Assembly: GCA_009869945.1 (NCBI GenBank)
Contig: WIXG01000005.1
Span: forward strand, 496,001-560,000
Reading direction: 5' to 3'
Length of the DNA stretch: 64,000 nt
From: Mesaphorura yosii
Taxonomy: Eukaryota; Arthropoda; Collembola; Poduromorpha; Tullbergiidae
The translations under genes were made by a program, and so were the position numbers. The notes below the pieces were generated by a model that saw only the letters and a list, made by a program, of their open reading frames with translations, was not told the origin of the DNA and did not search any database. Positions 14,139-26,588 of the stretch are shown here, piece by piece; position 1 is the first letter of the stretch; every line of letters starts with the position of its first letter.

Positions 14139-17100
14139 ATGAACTCAAAAATGCGACGTTTTTTGTGCGCATATTTTCTATTGTGCCAACTTCTCCCGTC
14201 TGAAAGCCGGACTTCGAAGATTACCTTCCTAAATGGTGTGTACAACAACATTTTCGTGGGACTGGACGAAAATCTTGACGTAGCGTCATGCAAAGAAATC
14301 ATCATGCAGCTCCAGGTTAGAATGATACTGAAATGCATGCAAGGTGCAATGTACAGAGAGAATGCGGCTGAATGACGTGCCAATCATTGACTGTTGACTG
14401 GACTGTTGGCTAGACCATCTTCGACTCGTCTTCGGCGTACCTCGAGACCAGGGTCAATGGAGCCACATTTGGCAGCATTACAGTCGTCATCCCGTGGAAA
14501 TGGCAAACCCAACTGGCTAATTGTGAACTCACGGATTCGAACGTGGCTGATTCTGCGTATGACGTGTATGAAGAAGCAGGTAATGCTAATGCTAAATGCT
14601 CTTGTGTGCAAATTACTAGCACTATCACGGGACTTATTTACTATCCTGCTAAGATTTTAAGGTAACGGCAAGCCACCCGTTTGCCAGAAGCACTCCGTGG
14701 ACGAAGCAGGTCGGAGGATGCGGAGAGAGCGCAGAAGCCGTGTTTATTCCGCCCGACTTCTTGCAGAACACGGCAGACTTTGACACTGCGACGAAAGGAA
14801 GGCTCTTGTTGCACGAATGGATGAAACTCCGATACGGAGTGTTTGAGGAGCACGGCTACTACGATGACTCCGTCTACTCGCCTTGTTATACGAAGAAAAA
14901 AATGCTCTTTTATTCGAGCTGCACCAGCAACAATGGAGAAATTTTACCAATTTCCAACAAGTAGGAATCTACAGTAAAATGAAACTTTTATGCTATTCTT
15001 TCATTGTTCTGATTTGCCAAGTGTCGGAGACGAAAACGAAGACATTTCACCTCAAGAATGCAAACGACTCGTAGAAGAAAGTACGATTAATTTGAGATCC
15101 CAGCTGAGTACGAGGGATGTGTCCATCATGTATAATCCGTTCTTGAATAATGTAAGACTCGATTGCAAACGAGGACCACATCGCCTTCAGAACTCATTTG
15201 TCGATATCAGCCAAATTGATAATCTCTGCTGCTCTCTATTTTAAGGGGGATCTCTTGTGTGCCAGCTCTACGCATAACGGCATTACTCCAACAAAGCAAA
15301 ACATTCTTTGCGAAAGAAAAAGCGTGTCAGATGTGATGACTTCGCATTCGGATTTCGGTGGGATGCCATCAACGAATGTCGAACCTGGCCAACTGGATTC
15401 ATTGGTGCCCAAAGCGTCCCGAGCTGTGAATCTTCGATTTGTGATGCAAAAGAACACTTTGAGTCCTGCCTACTTCATCGTGATTGAAGATTCGCTGGAG
15501 AGCCGGAAATTTGTAAGCAATTCCTTGACAATGCACGAATGCACGTTCATAAGAACGAATCAGTCATTTGTCATTTTTTTACAGAACCGACTGAGGCATG
15601 TAAATCAGGCAATGGCCGAATTTTTACGATTAGCTTCAGATGGAAGTTTGGTTCGAGTAATAGAATATTCATCGCTGGCCATACTCGTTGACAATGGACT
15701 GGACGATGTCCAAAGGGTTGCGATAATGAACACGCTGAAGGACAGGCTTGAAGGTAATGCTCAGGATGTCGAGAATTTCCTTTATGCCGATGCTGTTCGC
15801 GCGCTGAGGGATGTGTTTGCGTCCGCTATAAGCCAGATTAATGTGAGTTACGTTTTTAACTTACATTCGTGCATACCTGCATTCGACGTTGACTAAAGCC
15901 CTCATGCATTTGTACAGGCAGAAAACATGAGAAAATGGGAACTTGTGCTGATTGTCAGCAGCCCTCCCACAGCCACTGCAGTGGCCGACGCCCTGCAAGT
16001 GTTGCGACCCACCAATATTCCCGTGTCTATTTTAACGTTTAGTGACTCCAGGGAGTGGCTTGCATTCAACACGATTCACAACACACAGAAAATTATTCAC
16101 TTGCCCCATTGCTACTCGCTACAGGAAGCAATATGCCACGGTCGGACAAGTGCTCTTATCACAGACCATTTACTGGAGCTTGTGAACCTCCTGAAACCTA
16201 GAACAGAGCAACAGCGGTTTTTTCACAAGGTAATTCTATTCTTCCATCTGTTACTGTATACTGTAATTTATTCACTTCTCCGTTTGAGCATTTCTTGTCT
16301 TATGCCTTCTCAAGGTTATTGACGCTTCCGCGAATGGGACCTTTGGAGGCAACTTCGAGATTCCCAGTCTGGTCCAAGGCTGGCAAAACTTCCACTTGTT
16401 TATCCCTGTTTATGACAAGTTTACTGAGGTGCACATTTCTAAGGAAGGAAATCCTCAATTTTGCGACATGTCGGAGCTCCTGGAGTATGAAGGTGTGTTG
16501 ACTCTCAATTGCCCCGACACCAGCTATTCGGTAAACCATTGCTTCTCCTGTCGATTCTCGCTGTACTCTTGTTCTGTTCGTAAATTCATGTATGTGAAAT
16601 ACGGATGTGTAGGCAGGAAACTGGATTGTTTCGATAACCGGAAGCGACATAGCCATGAGGCGGACGCATGTGATCCGAGGTTACGTGGAGACTTCAGGCA
16701 CGCCTCGCGATTTGAAGATACTCACTTCGTACGGGTTCAAATCCGAAAAGGAAATCCTTCCCATAGTGAACCATCGCTCTCCAATTCATGCAGCGGTGAG
16801 CAGCAATGAAATGATTCCAGCCAACACTAATCTGGTAATTTCTCATTTACTCGTTTCTTATTTTTTGTGTCCACACATTTTCAGATTACAAACGCGAATG
16901 ATCAACCCATTGTAAATGCTGATGTGGAACTGAAGGTAGTGTACCAGCTCAGTGATAACACAATTTACGTTGGAAACTCTGTCCAACTGCTTGACGATGG
17001 CGAAGATCCCGACACAACGAAGGACGATGGCGTGTACTCTGGGTTTCTCACAACGTTCAATTCCAATCCGTCATTCCACTCTGGCTACATCCACGTGTCC

Positions 17101-19242
17101 ACGTCGGGCAACTCCAAAAGCGTTCAGGGTTACACGAACGAGGCTGCGCTGTTGGATCCGGTCGCAAACTCAAAGTGCTGCGGATCCTCAGTATCCTTTT
17201 TGGATTCGCAAGCCTCTCCCGTTGAGTATGCAACTTACTTGCGCGTCATTCCATCGTTTCGCACTGGAGAGCCGTTCGGTCCTGGCGAAGACATAATTCC
17301 ACCCTCACGCATTCAGTCCAGAATCAAAGTGATTGCTGAGGATCGGGAGTACATTACTCTGGAATTCCGTGCTCCGGGTTCTGAACACAAGTTCGGAGTA
17401 GTAGACCGGTATAGAACGTGCTGCACAGAGTCGGAGGAGGCCAATTTGGATGATACAATGTGTGCCGACATCAGTACGTCCAGATGCAGCCCCGTCCCGT
17501 ACAACGACATGCAGGAGTGTGTCATTTCCCTGGTCGCCATGTACGACGCATTCTATTCTGGTCAGAAGCCCGAGTTGCCCGAGGACGAGACAAGCGTGAC
17601 GCTTTACTGCGGACTGCTGGGAATTGACTCTGCGGGTAATGCAGGTCCGCTTTCTTCGTTCCTGTACGAAATGGTTCTGGAATTCGAAGTTCTTGACGAG
17701 ATTAAAGCAGCCAGCAATGAATGCAAAACAATCAGAGACGGCTGCCTTCCAGAATGGGTGTTCTGGGTTATGATTGGTTGCATTGCTCTGCTGCTTGTTG
17801 TGTTGCTTGTTGTTGTGATCTGCTGGTGCTGGTCAACAATGTCAACAAAGAAGCGAGAGGCAAACGCAGCGGCTGACGACAAGAAAAGGAAAGACACTGA
17901 GAAGCAAGAATACATCAGCAAACCAGTGACTCCAGCAGTGGCGCCGTCAACCGCGGAGCCTGTAAGCGAGCCAGCAACAAACTTTCCTCCGCGCTCCATT
18001 CCGATTCAAAATGCGTTTATCAACGAGGCTTACATCCAAGAAACGAACGGAACACTACGGTTGATCGCCAGCAATGGGCAATTTCTGGAAAGTAATCACA
18101 GCACTTTGACTCGAGAACGTGATCATCGACGTCCTGTGTCAAATGAATCAGTAGGTGTGGAGCCTGAGACATCGAGCAGATTCGACAATAGAACATACGT
18201 GCCACAGTCACAGCCAAGCAATGTCGAGGAGCGAATCAGTCCGGAAAGAGAAGACATGCCAATATTTTTTACGAACTCCTCTGCCAGTCCAGTGAGTCCA
18301 GTACACTTCAATTCCCCAGCGAAACAGAGACCGCAATTGCAACAGCATGAGAACGTCTACTCCCGAGCAAACTCTGGTCTCCTGCCTCCAAGGTATTCTC
18401 ACAATCTGAGCGATCGAGTTGATCGAAACCGTGTTCCGATAGAGCCAATTCCGAAGAGTCGTCAGCCAAGAGAAAAGAATACGTACATAAATCCAAGACT
18501 TTCTCCTACGCAAGGAAATATGAGTCCAATTTATGCGTCGGTGTCGAGAACTGGGCCAAATCCCAATACGACCATGAGACCACAATCACTTCAAGCACAG
18601 CGCAGTCCTGCAAAGGCAACTCCGTACCATGTTTCCAACACCAATGGCGTCCGCCGGTCCGAACAATTTTCACCGAGCCAGACGCCAGAGGGATTTGAGA
18701 GAATTCCTGAGTCAGAATCAGCACGAACACGTCCCCCACTCCGAAATGCGAAGTCCGAGCCTAGTTCGACGCAGCAGCTGCCACCAAGCAAGATTATTCC
18801 TCTGCCGCCTGTTCGACTGGACCACTTTCCATCATCAGAAAGTGAGACTTACAGCGACATGAGCCACATTGTCCCATTTAGCAAACAGTCAAGCAAAACA
18901 CCGTCGGCAACTGCCAAGGCCCCACCGTCGTCGCAGACATTTCCACGCAATTACTCGGGCAGAAACATTTCTCCGATAAAAGAACAGCCTCCGCCGATAC
19001 CCAAAACACCTCCAAATCAAAACAGGTTCGGCCCTCGACGAGGAGTGCGGGGTTCGGCAAACAGACCGCAATTCCTCCCACCTCCTCCTCCACGAGGGCA
19101 AAACCAGTCCCTCGATAACAATGGGGCAGGAGCAGGCTACAGAGTCAACAGTGCGGAAGAGTACTACGATGACGACTCGGACGAGTGGGGAAATTATGAC
19201 GAAGAGATAACACTGCCGAATACTGGCCAGTCCTTCGCGTAG
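14139..19242 (+). CDS. CLCA-family protein with degenerate protease and VWA motifs and a long cytoplasmic tail
   Basis: Ten exons: 14139-14315, 14414-14579, 14654-14960, 15022-15151, 15246-15512, 15585-15842, 15918-16229, 16315-16530, 16613-16834, 16885-19242; 1470 residues, about 500 longer than vertebrate CLCAs. A signal peptide comes first. The CLCA N-terminal domain follows (TIFDSSSAYL, then VFIPPDFL) and holds HEWMKLRYGVFEE at residues 168-180. Here the zinc motif HExxH reads HExxK (Lys172). The VWA region gives EDSLE at 341-345 where CLCAs have DxSxS. A beta-sandwich region and AGNWIVSITG follow, then a fibronectin-like part. One transmembrane segment lies at about 976-1001 (WVMIGCIALLLVVLLVVV), then about 469 cytoplasmic residues rich in Pro, Ser and Arg with PPPPP runs and an acidic end (YYDDDSDEWGNYDEE). 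CLCAs are secreted regulators of calcium-activated chloride channels that self-cleave through the protease domain. That activity is predicted to be lost here. Confidence 0.9.
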
Positions 19243-19697
19243 ACACAGCTCTCGATTTTTATCAAAAACATAGTGTTAAGAATTGTACATTTAATGGCCA
19301 ATGATTTCAATTAAATAAAGGCTGTCAATCTTTTTTAACAAACGCTTTGCAAATCATGAAATGAGTGTTTTGCAACTTTGCAAGCGGCGCATTTTGAAAG
19401 CTTCCTTTTGTATTCTATATCAGACTCTCACTGTGTACCAACAGAGTATCGATTGACAAGTCATATTCGTTGACCTAAAAAGGCATTTGTATTTAGATTT
19501 GAGTTTTCTTGTCATTGTCAGGCTCAGTTTGAGTGGTCACACAATTAATGTAATAAATCAGTAAAGCTCCAATTCACTGATCCAGTCATTCAATCGCTGG
19601 GAAGTTCGAGAGTCATAAGACATAAGAGCCATAATCAAGACTTTCAATCAAGACTACCTGACAGTGCTCTGCAAGGAGGTTTATAATGCTGAGGGCC
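19243..19697. other. Spacer between CLCA and ABHD16A
   Basis: Carries the short CLCA 3' UTR and the upstream region of ABHD16A. No gene is seen. An in-frame ATG at 19686 lies four codons before the chosen ABHD16A start. Confidence 0.4.
19314..19319 (+). terminator. Polyadenylation signal of the CLCA gene
   Basis: AATAAA, 72 bp after the CLCA stop codon. Confidence 0.6.
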
Positions 19698-21833
19698 ATG
19701 GGCAACTTTATCAGCTGCATTTTTGCCCCCAGACTGTACCGGACATATCCTGGACGATCAAGCGGCTCACCTTCCTTGGTAGGTCGCTTTCATTTTCATT
19801 AAATTCGTCGTGTTCAACAGGTAACGAACTTTCCAAATTTGCAGGGTCAGATTTATGAAACCAACTTTGCGGAACGATGGGGCGATCAGCTGGTCACGTA
19901 TTTGTTGCCTTTTGGGACAGTGTTTTGCGTTTGGCAACGGAAGTTCAATTTGGCTCTTTATCTTGGGATCTTGGTTGTTGCTTCATACATGCTGAGAGCT
20001 GCTGGGAGATCAGTCAATGCGTCATATCTTCAGTTCCTACAAGTTCTGTCGAAAGCACAGCAAAGTTTTAACACCGAAAATGCAGAGAGCCTGCGCCGAT
20101 ATGACTTTCAATTTGTACACTGGCCAATTAGCTTTAAATCTACCAAACATCCACCTCTATCGCCGGTGAATTGTCACGGAACTGGAGCGTTTGCTACTCC
20201 TTTGTGGTATATTGGATATGCAGTTGCGCACACAATCGGAATCCGTCTTATATACCCAGGAACAATTTTCTCATTTCTTCTCAGAGTAGGTCTAGAGGTA
20301 AGGTACTCATGATGTCCTCAAAATCAATTATCAACGCGTTGGAATTTCCTTAAGCCTTTTATCTTTTATGATTTCAGGAGGGTCGAGCTAAGCAAGTGGT
20401 AACGCAGCGTGGTATACGAACTAGAATTGGAACAGCTGACGGGAATACGCTAGACACGATGTTCTTCGACCATAGAAGGTAATGCGGGCTTTGACTTATG
20501 GTCCCGAAGTTCTTGAAACTCAGTAGATAGTTCGTTTTTCTCGCAGGGACTTGAATCCAAACGGGAAGACGCTGGTAATATGCTTCGAAGGAAATGCCGG
20601 ATTCTATGAAATTGGAATGCTTAACACTGCGCTAGACTTGTCATATTCCGTTCTTGGGTAAGTAATTGTTCAAAATTTCACCTTGCATTATGTGTACCAA
20701 ACATTCTTATTATAAAAACAATCATTATTTTGGAACTTCGTAGATGGAATCACCCTGGATTTGCTGGATCAGTAAGTGCGGAACGTGTTTTTGTGTTATT
20801 TAAAAGAGAATCAAAATGGTGATAACTTCTATTTAGACGGGCATGCCGTATCCTTCAAATGAGAAATACGCGGCTGAAGCAATTTTTGATTATGCGACTA
20901 CGGTACTTGGATTCCGCGAAGAAGACATTGTATTATATGCGTGGAGTATTGGAGGTTATCCTGCTTCATATTTAGCAGCTCGTCATTCCAAAGTCAAGGG
21001 ACTAGTAAGTTGTAATTTGGCGGTAAGATTTGACAAAATGTTGAAGATTATTTCCACTACTTTTATCTCCAACAGATTCTTGATGCCACGTTCGATGACG
21101 TATTGCCGTTAGCCTTGCCGAGGATGCCGGCCGTCCTATCAAGTGTTGGTAAGTTAAAATGCGCATAGCATTTATCGCGTTTGAAATGACGTAGACATTT
21201 ATTGCACTTTAAAATAGTGGAAGCGACCATTCGAAATCACGTTGATCTCAGAGTAAAGAAGGAATTGAGAGGGTATGATGGCCCACTGACTCTTATTCGA
21301 CGAACAGATGATGAGATTATCGCCGATCCGCCTGGCGTGCTAACAGAAAATCGTGGAAGCTTTTTACTGGTGGATGTGATCAAGACAAGATTTCCGTCAC
21401 TTCTAGATAATCCAACTGCTGAAAGAAGTTTAAGTAACTGGTTGGCAAAATCGCATGCCGCAGCAAGTAAGCTTTGGATTGTAATTCATGAAGATAAAGC
21501 CTACCAACTCACTAACAAAATGAATTTAATTTTGAATGCAATCCCAGATGCAACTGCAGCCACTCCAACTAGTGAATTAAATATCCCAGAAGACACCGCC
21601 AATCTGTCTGAGAACGAAAAGGCGAGGCTGGTGACCGCTATTGTAAGTTACAACATTAGGGCAGTTTTCTATGCTGAATTTGCTGAAACATAGCTTATTT
21701 TACTCTTTCATTACAGGCTGATCGTCTCATGGTAGATTACAAATCAACGCATTGTACACCATTGCCAACGTCATTATTCAGAATACCGGCACCATTGGAA
21801 TCAACCCCAGTCGGGCAGTCCCTGAAGAACTAA
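19698..21833 (+). CDS. ABHD16A: ABHD16A phosphatidylserine lipase
   Basis: Nine exons: 19698-19778, 19845-20297, 20378-20478, 20547-20657, 20744-20771, 20837-21004, 21076-21148, 21218-21642, 21717-21833; 518 residues against 558 in human. The start ATG at 19698 gives MGNFISCIFAPRLYRTYPG, which aligns with the N-terminus of human ABHD16A; an alternative in-frame ATG lies at 19686. Hydrophobic segments around residues 49-83 fit the membrane anchor. The alpha/beta hydrolase core has CFEGNAGFYE, GWNHPGFAGS and the nucleophile elbow YAWSIGGY with Ser295. The acid region is LIRRTDDEIIADPPG, and the catalytic His is His492 in STHCTPLP. ABHD16A hydrolyses phosphatidylserine to lysophosphatidylserine in the endoplasmic reticulum. 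All catalytic residues are present. Exon 5 is only 28 nt. Confidence 0.95.
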
Positions 21834-23896
21834 TGCATAGTTGTGAACGTGATGATTTTCGATGATTTGCGTAAATGATTTTAGCAGATGATATTAACTA
21901 TGAAATGAAATGTAGTGCATGGCTTTCATTCGCTCTTAACGTACACAGGAAAATTTGGCTTGTAATTATGAATTTATACTCGTTGTGATTAACTTATTAT
22001 CGGGTGCTGTCTTCTCTGATGGCGATGAACATGAATTTTATTGTGATTAAATGTCTCGTGATTACCCAGGTATTCCATGTATCACCTTTCTTTCAATCAT
22101 TTTCATCACGTCCGTACTACGTAAATTGCCGGTGATTTTTCAGAGAAATGGGAAATTGGTATGCAACCTTCACTTTACACATGCACACAACGCGAAATTA
22201 AATTTAAGTTCGAGTTTGTAAAAATAGACGTTCCGGATTACGTCAGGGTGCCTGTTAATTATGACCATACGGAGGTGAATGTGACTCATTTCTACTTTCC
22301 CATGTGCCAAGTCGCCAGATTACAATTTTCAGGGTCGGCCAGGCCTCGGGTACGAAAATACGGTACCTCACGCAGACTGGCTTATCTGATTCTAGCATCA
22401 GTTCCTGGCCACGTGTATGTGAATTGGTGAACTTCTCCGCTTTCATGTGAAACTAAAACGTCGGAGTCCGAGCCTGAAGTTTGGAGTTGGTTTCATGCTG
22501 CCCCCAACCAAAGAACGACCAAGTACAAGAAGCGACAGCAATAGTAAAATGTGAGAAGTCATAAACTTCATGAAAAGAGCGGCCGAGGGCTGACGAGGTC
22601 GTGTCGTCGGAACCTGAACGTCTCAAACCGCAAAATACTAAACACAAACGCAGCGTACGATGGAAAGTAATGCGATACTGGAGTAAATAAATAGACGCAG
22701 TTTGTAATTACATAAATATTGGATGATGACGATGATGATGCATAAAGACTGCTCTACTCTTCGGAACGAAAACTGAAAACACGCGAGACTCAAAGAAGCG
22801 AGCTTCCTGTTTGCTAGCGAGTGTTGAGTGTAATGTACGATATTCGCTCCTATTTACGTAATTATGATACTTCCAGTCGTATTTCTACCTTATTTTGCCA
22901 TACACGCCACTTGCGTAGACAGAGGTACAAAAGCGAGAGCGTGCATCAAAATCGACAGAAAGTATCATGCTGGATAAATGTAAATTCGCATTTTAATAAT
23001 TGTAAATGAGGTGCAGAGACAGGCGACAAAAAGGACAAGCAGGACTCTCGGCCTTGCGGCAAGCAAAGTATGCGTGCACTGTTCCCTGCTTACTGCATTG
23101 ATAACCGAACTCAACCGTTTGCAAACGTTGGTGATTCTAGCCTCTAGAATTGTGACTTTGCGGGAAGGAAAAGGAAGTATGATTAATTTCGGACCGCGTC
23201 CCACGCGCGACGCGCCTGACGCTCGCAAGCCGCAGTCGCGTCGACGTGACCTTGTGATTTGTGGGCCAGGCCAAGTTCTTTGACTTTTTGCAAGACCCAA
23301 CAAGAAAGAAAGAAAAAATCACTTGCTACTTTGTTTGTAGTAGTCACCTCTAAATATAATCATAATCATGTGCTGCTGCTGCTGTTGTATGCAGTCTCTT
23401 GACAAACTCTGCCAAATTCAGTTTAGGCCTCCGGGTATTCTTCATTTGAGCTTGGAGTTGTCTCAACGCATTGGATTTGCTTGAGACTGTTTAAGATTGC
23501 TTGAGACGAAGCTGTGTGCTCATGGTCAACCTGTGTCTAACTACCTTCGTACTGCACACATTGCATTGTGGTAGCAGACGTACAGACGTAGTGACAGTGA
23601 GAGTCTTGGTCTCAACAATTACCACGCACATTGCTGCATTGCTCACCGAAATAAGTCACGCGAAATTCATCAGTTGAATTTCTTCCACGAATGTCGGTGC
23701 ACGTGTTACACTTCCTGTAATTGAAATCGCAAATACAGAAGCCAAAAACCAAAAACCCAAGTCCTTCTTTCCTGAATTCTATTTTAAATTGAATTTATGA
23801 CAATAATTATTTGTGTTCCTTCATACTTTTGCCTTGCACATAAGTGATTTTAGCAGTTGAACATTAAAATTCCAATCCTAAGTGGTTCTGAATGAT
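21834..23896. other. Gene-free region between ABHD16A and the caspase
   Basis: About 2.1 kb with no supportable exon. It holds the ABHD16A 3' UTR, a GATGATGACGATGATGATG run near 22722-22740 and a TGCTGCTGCTGCTGTTG run near 23370. TTTTAGCAG, ending at 23856, may be a 5' UTR intron acceptor of the caspase, 40 nt before its ATG. Confidence 0.4.
22722..22740. repeat. Imperfect GAT trinucleotide repeat
   Basis: Six GAT-like units with one GAC interruption, in non-coding sequence. Confidence 0.6.
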
Positions 23897-26313
23897 ATGA
23901 ACTGTTTCCGGAAGTCGAAAGAAGACAAAGAGAGTGTAGAAAAAGGCGAGAGTGCGGCTGGAACTGGAAAGCAGCAGCAAAAGGCTTCGAAGAGCCGTCT
24001 CTACAAAAAGAAAAGTGAGGGCTCCAGCAAGAGCAGCAGCAACAGCAACGGTCTCAATCAAAACGGCACACTAGGAGAAAAACTCAAAATGGATGCTCAA
24101 GACGGGCACGGGCACAGCAAAAAGGCGAACGGTACTAATCCGAAATCGGAACAGAATAAGATACAACTTTGGTAAGTTCAGCAATTAAACTGATGATGAC
24201 TATACCGAAAAGAATCGCTGAAACTGAATGTGTTCGTGCATATGGCGTTTTTGAATTGTTCGTTCTAACGGCGTCTAGTAGGCGGTAGTTAAAACTTCTC
24301 TTGCTGCTGTGTAGCTTTCAATCTTTTAGTCAGATTTCTCAGTTGATGTTAATTTCGTATATTCGGTCGCGCCAGTCGTGGTGCTCACGACTGGACAGTT
24401 CCATTTAATTTTATGAGCTCTCATTAAATGATTTACAGAGTAAATTATTGCGATTCAGATCACCGTGCCAAGAGCCTCCCATCCACCTTCTTTACGTGAC
24501 ACGTACGCATACGCATGCTTTCCATGAATTATCTCTGACAAACAACGTCTGTTGCGATGAACCGTTAAGATAATCTTATGACTAAGATATCGCGGGGTGA
24601 AGGTTGGACAACTTGAAAACGAAAATGACAATGAAGCATAACAATTAACAAATGCCAACTTCAAATCATGTATAGCTTGGTGCACTGGTTTCCATTCCAG
24701 TAATAACCGGCACACGGATAGCGAATAGTTGTGACTGCAAGAGCAATGTATTTAAATATGAAATGCCATTTTTGCAGCTGCAAACAGTCCGAAGAAGCTG
24801 TTGATACGCAGTGCTATGGAACAACGCTGGAAACCGTGGCGTACATGCCCGTCTCAAAGAATGACCCCTTCTACAATATGAATCATTCTCGCCGTGGAAG
24901 AGCCGTCATCTTCAACTTCGATCGTTGGGTAAGTTAGCTTGAAATGGCCTGTTATTCTGAGCAGACGGTGGATTTGTGATAGTTACCGTTTCTTTCCGTG
25001 CAGGACAATACGACGATTCCAGACTTGGAGCTCAAACCACGGCGAGGCTCAGAGAAAGATAAAAACGATTTGACTGATTGCTTGAAGAAACTAGACTTTG
25101 ACGTTAAAACTTACGACAACTGTGGAAACCTGGAAATGTGGGCAATCTTGAAAGATCGTAAGTTCTTGCAGTTTAATTTTCATTCCAGCAGTAATTATAT
25201 TTGTCCTGTATTTTAACTTTTAGTCCAACAAGAAGATCACTCAGACGCTGACTGTCTCGTTGTTGCAATTTTCACGCATGGAGAACGAAACACGGTTTTT
25301 GTTCGGGACGGAACACAAATACCGGTCAACTTAATTTGGGAAAATTTCGAGGCTCACGCATGTCCCTCTCTGGCTGGAAAGCCCAAAATATTCATCGTAC
25401 AGGTACATCCTTCTCCATGCAACTTGACTTTATGCCTTCAAGTTTCTAAAACGAAACTCCCTGCGACACAGGCATGTCGAGGACAGAAATACGACAGTGG
25501 AACGACGCTTGCTCCAGGAGGCAGACCAATCGACAGAGAACGTCCGATCGTCGATGAAACTGATTCAGCGACATTCTCGTACGTCATCCCGAACGCAGCC
25601 GACATTATTGTTGCTTTCAGCTGTCCTTTAGGTAAGCTTTCACTTGCCAAGAATTGCTGAGAGGGCCGTCTTGAATTTGAATTTACAATTTCATTCCTTA
25701 TCAGGCCATTATTCTTGGAGACACCCGGAAAGGGGATCCTGGTTCATCCAATCCATTTGCAAAATATTTGGCGAACACGCCTACGATATGGATCTCCAGA
25801 CTTTGTTCATGACCGTTGCCCGAGAGGTAAATCATTCCATTCCACTGCGCTACGATGCGCAGTGCGTTGTCCATCGATGACATAGGTTTCTCGCAGTAAT
25901 GCAGAGCTTGAAGCAGACATTTTTTCGTCTGACAGGTTGCATTAAACTACGAATCGACCACAGACGAATGGGCAACACACAAGAAGAAGCAAGTCCCATC
26001 AACCTGCAGCACCCTGATTCGAAGTGTCATTTTCGCTCCCAAGAGAGTCATACTTGGCAATGGCACTACCAATAAAGTTGGCGCTTGCAGCCTGGAATTG
26101 CAGTTAGACTCAATTCAGTTGACTGACGAAAATAAGTCTGAATTAGTTGAGCTGAAAGTGGAAGCGTTGCGTGAACCAATTCCTGACACTGACATAGAAG
26201 TACTCAAGGTGGACATAGAAATTCAGAATGGTGGCCAAAATCTTGAAGGGACGGTGAAACCTGACGAACTTGACGTCCCCGAAACGGAATCGCCCAACCA
26301 CACTAAACTTTGA
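23897..26313 (+). CDS. Effector-type caspase with long basic prodomain and acidic C-terminal extension
   Basis: Seven exons: 23897-24171, 24778-24928, 25004-25157, 25224-25402, 25472-25631, 25705-25826, 25936-26313; 472 residues, far longer than caspase-3 (277). The start is the first ATG after an in-frame stop (TAA at 23879-23881) that opens a long frame. Residues 1-92 are Lys/Ser/Asn-rich, low complexity, with no CARD or DED seen. The p20 unit starts near RRGRAVIFNFDRW. The catalytic dyad is His212 (FTHGE) and Cys255 (QACRG); the intron between exons 4 and 5 splits QACRG after Gln. A possible cleavage linker contains DRERPIVDETDS. The p10 unit has FSCPLGHYSWRHPERGSWFI, matching the caspase-3/7 substrate loop. 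After about residue 405 an acidic tail with no known domain follows. The enzyme should be an active aspartate-directed protease of apoptosis. Confidence 0.92.
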
Positions 26314-26458
26314 CACTAAAGCACGGATTTTATTCCTTGCAAGGAACTAAAACATCGACTTCAAAGCTCAAAAGTTTCTCAAACTTAAAATTATAAATTC
26401 TGCATTTAAAATGATTACAGGAATATTTATTCGTAGATTTATACGTTTTATTTGAATG

Positions 26459-26464
26459 AATAAA
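26459..26464 (+). terminator. Polyadenylation signal of the caspase
   Basis: AATAAA, 146 bp after the caspase stop codon. Confidence 0.55.
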
Positions 26465-26582
26465 AGAGTGCAATTAAAATCGTGTAACATTTTTCATGTT
26501 TCATTTCTCACTGATTATTAAAAGTCTCATGCGCAAATTGAAATTAATGCCCATAGCCTGCAGTTTTTCGCAACTTTCTGTT

Positions 26583-26588
26583 TTTATT
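26583..26588 (-). terminator. Candidate distal polyadenylation signal of pangolin
   Basis: TTTATT on the plus strand is AATAAA on the minus strand. Further copies lie at 26447-26452 and 26426-26431. Using one of them would give pangolin a 3' UTR of about 1.8-2.0 kb that meets or overlaps the caspase 3' end. Confidence 0.3.

Noticed and set aside
14662-14853. Alternative CLCA exon 3 start at the acceptor ending 14661
   Set aside because: It would put exon 3 in a frame without CLCA similarity. The acceptor ending at 14653 keeps the frame and gives the expected EEADFKV sequence.
16733-16746. GGTTCAAATCC box resembling a tRNA B box
   Set aside because: It lies inside a CLCA coding exon and there is no matching A box or cloverleaf.
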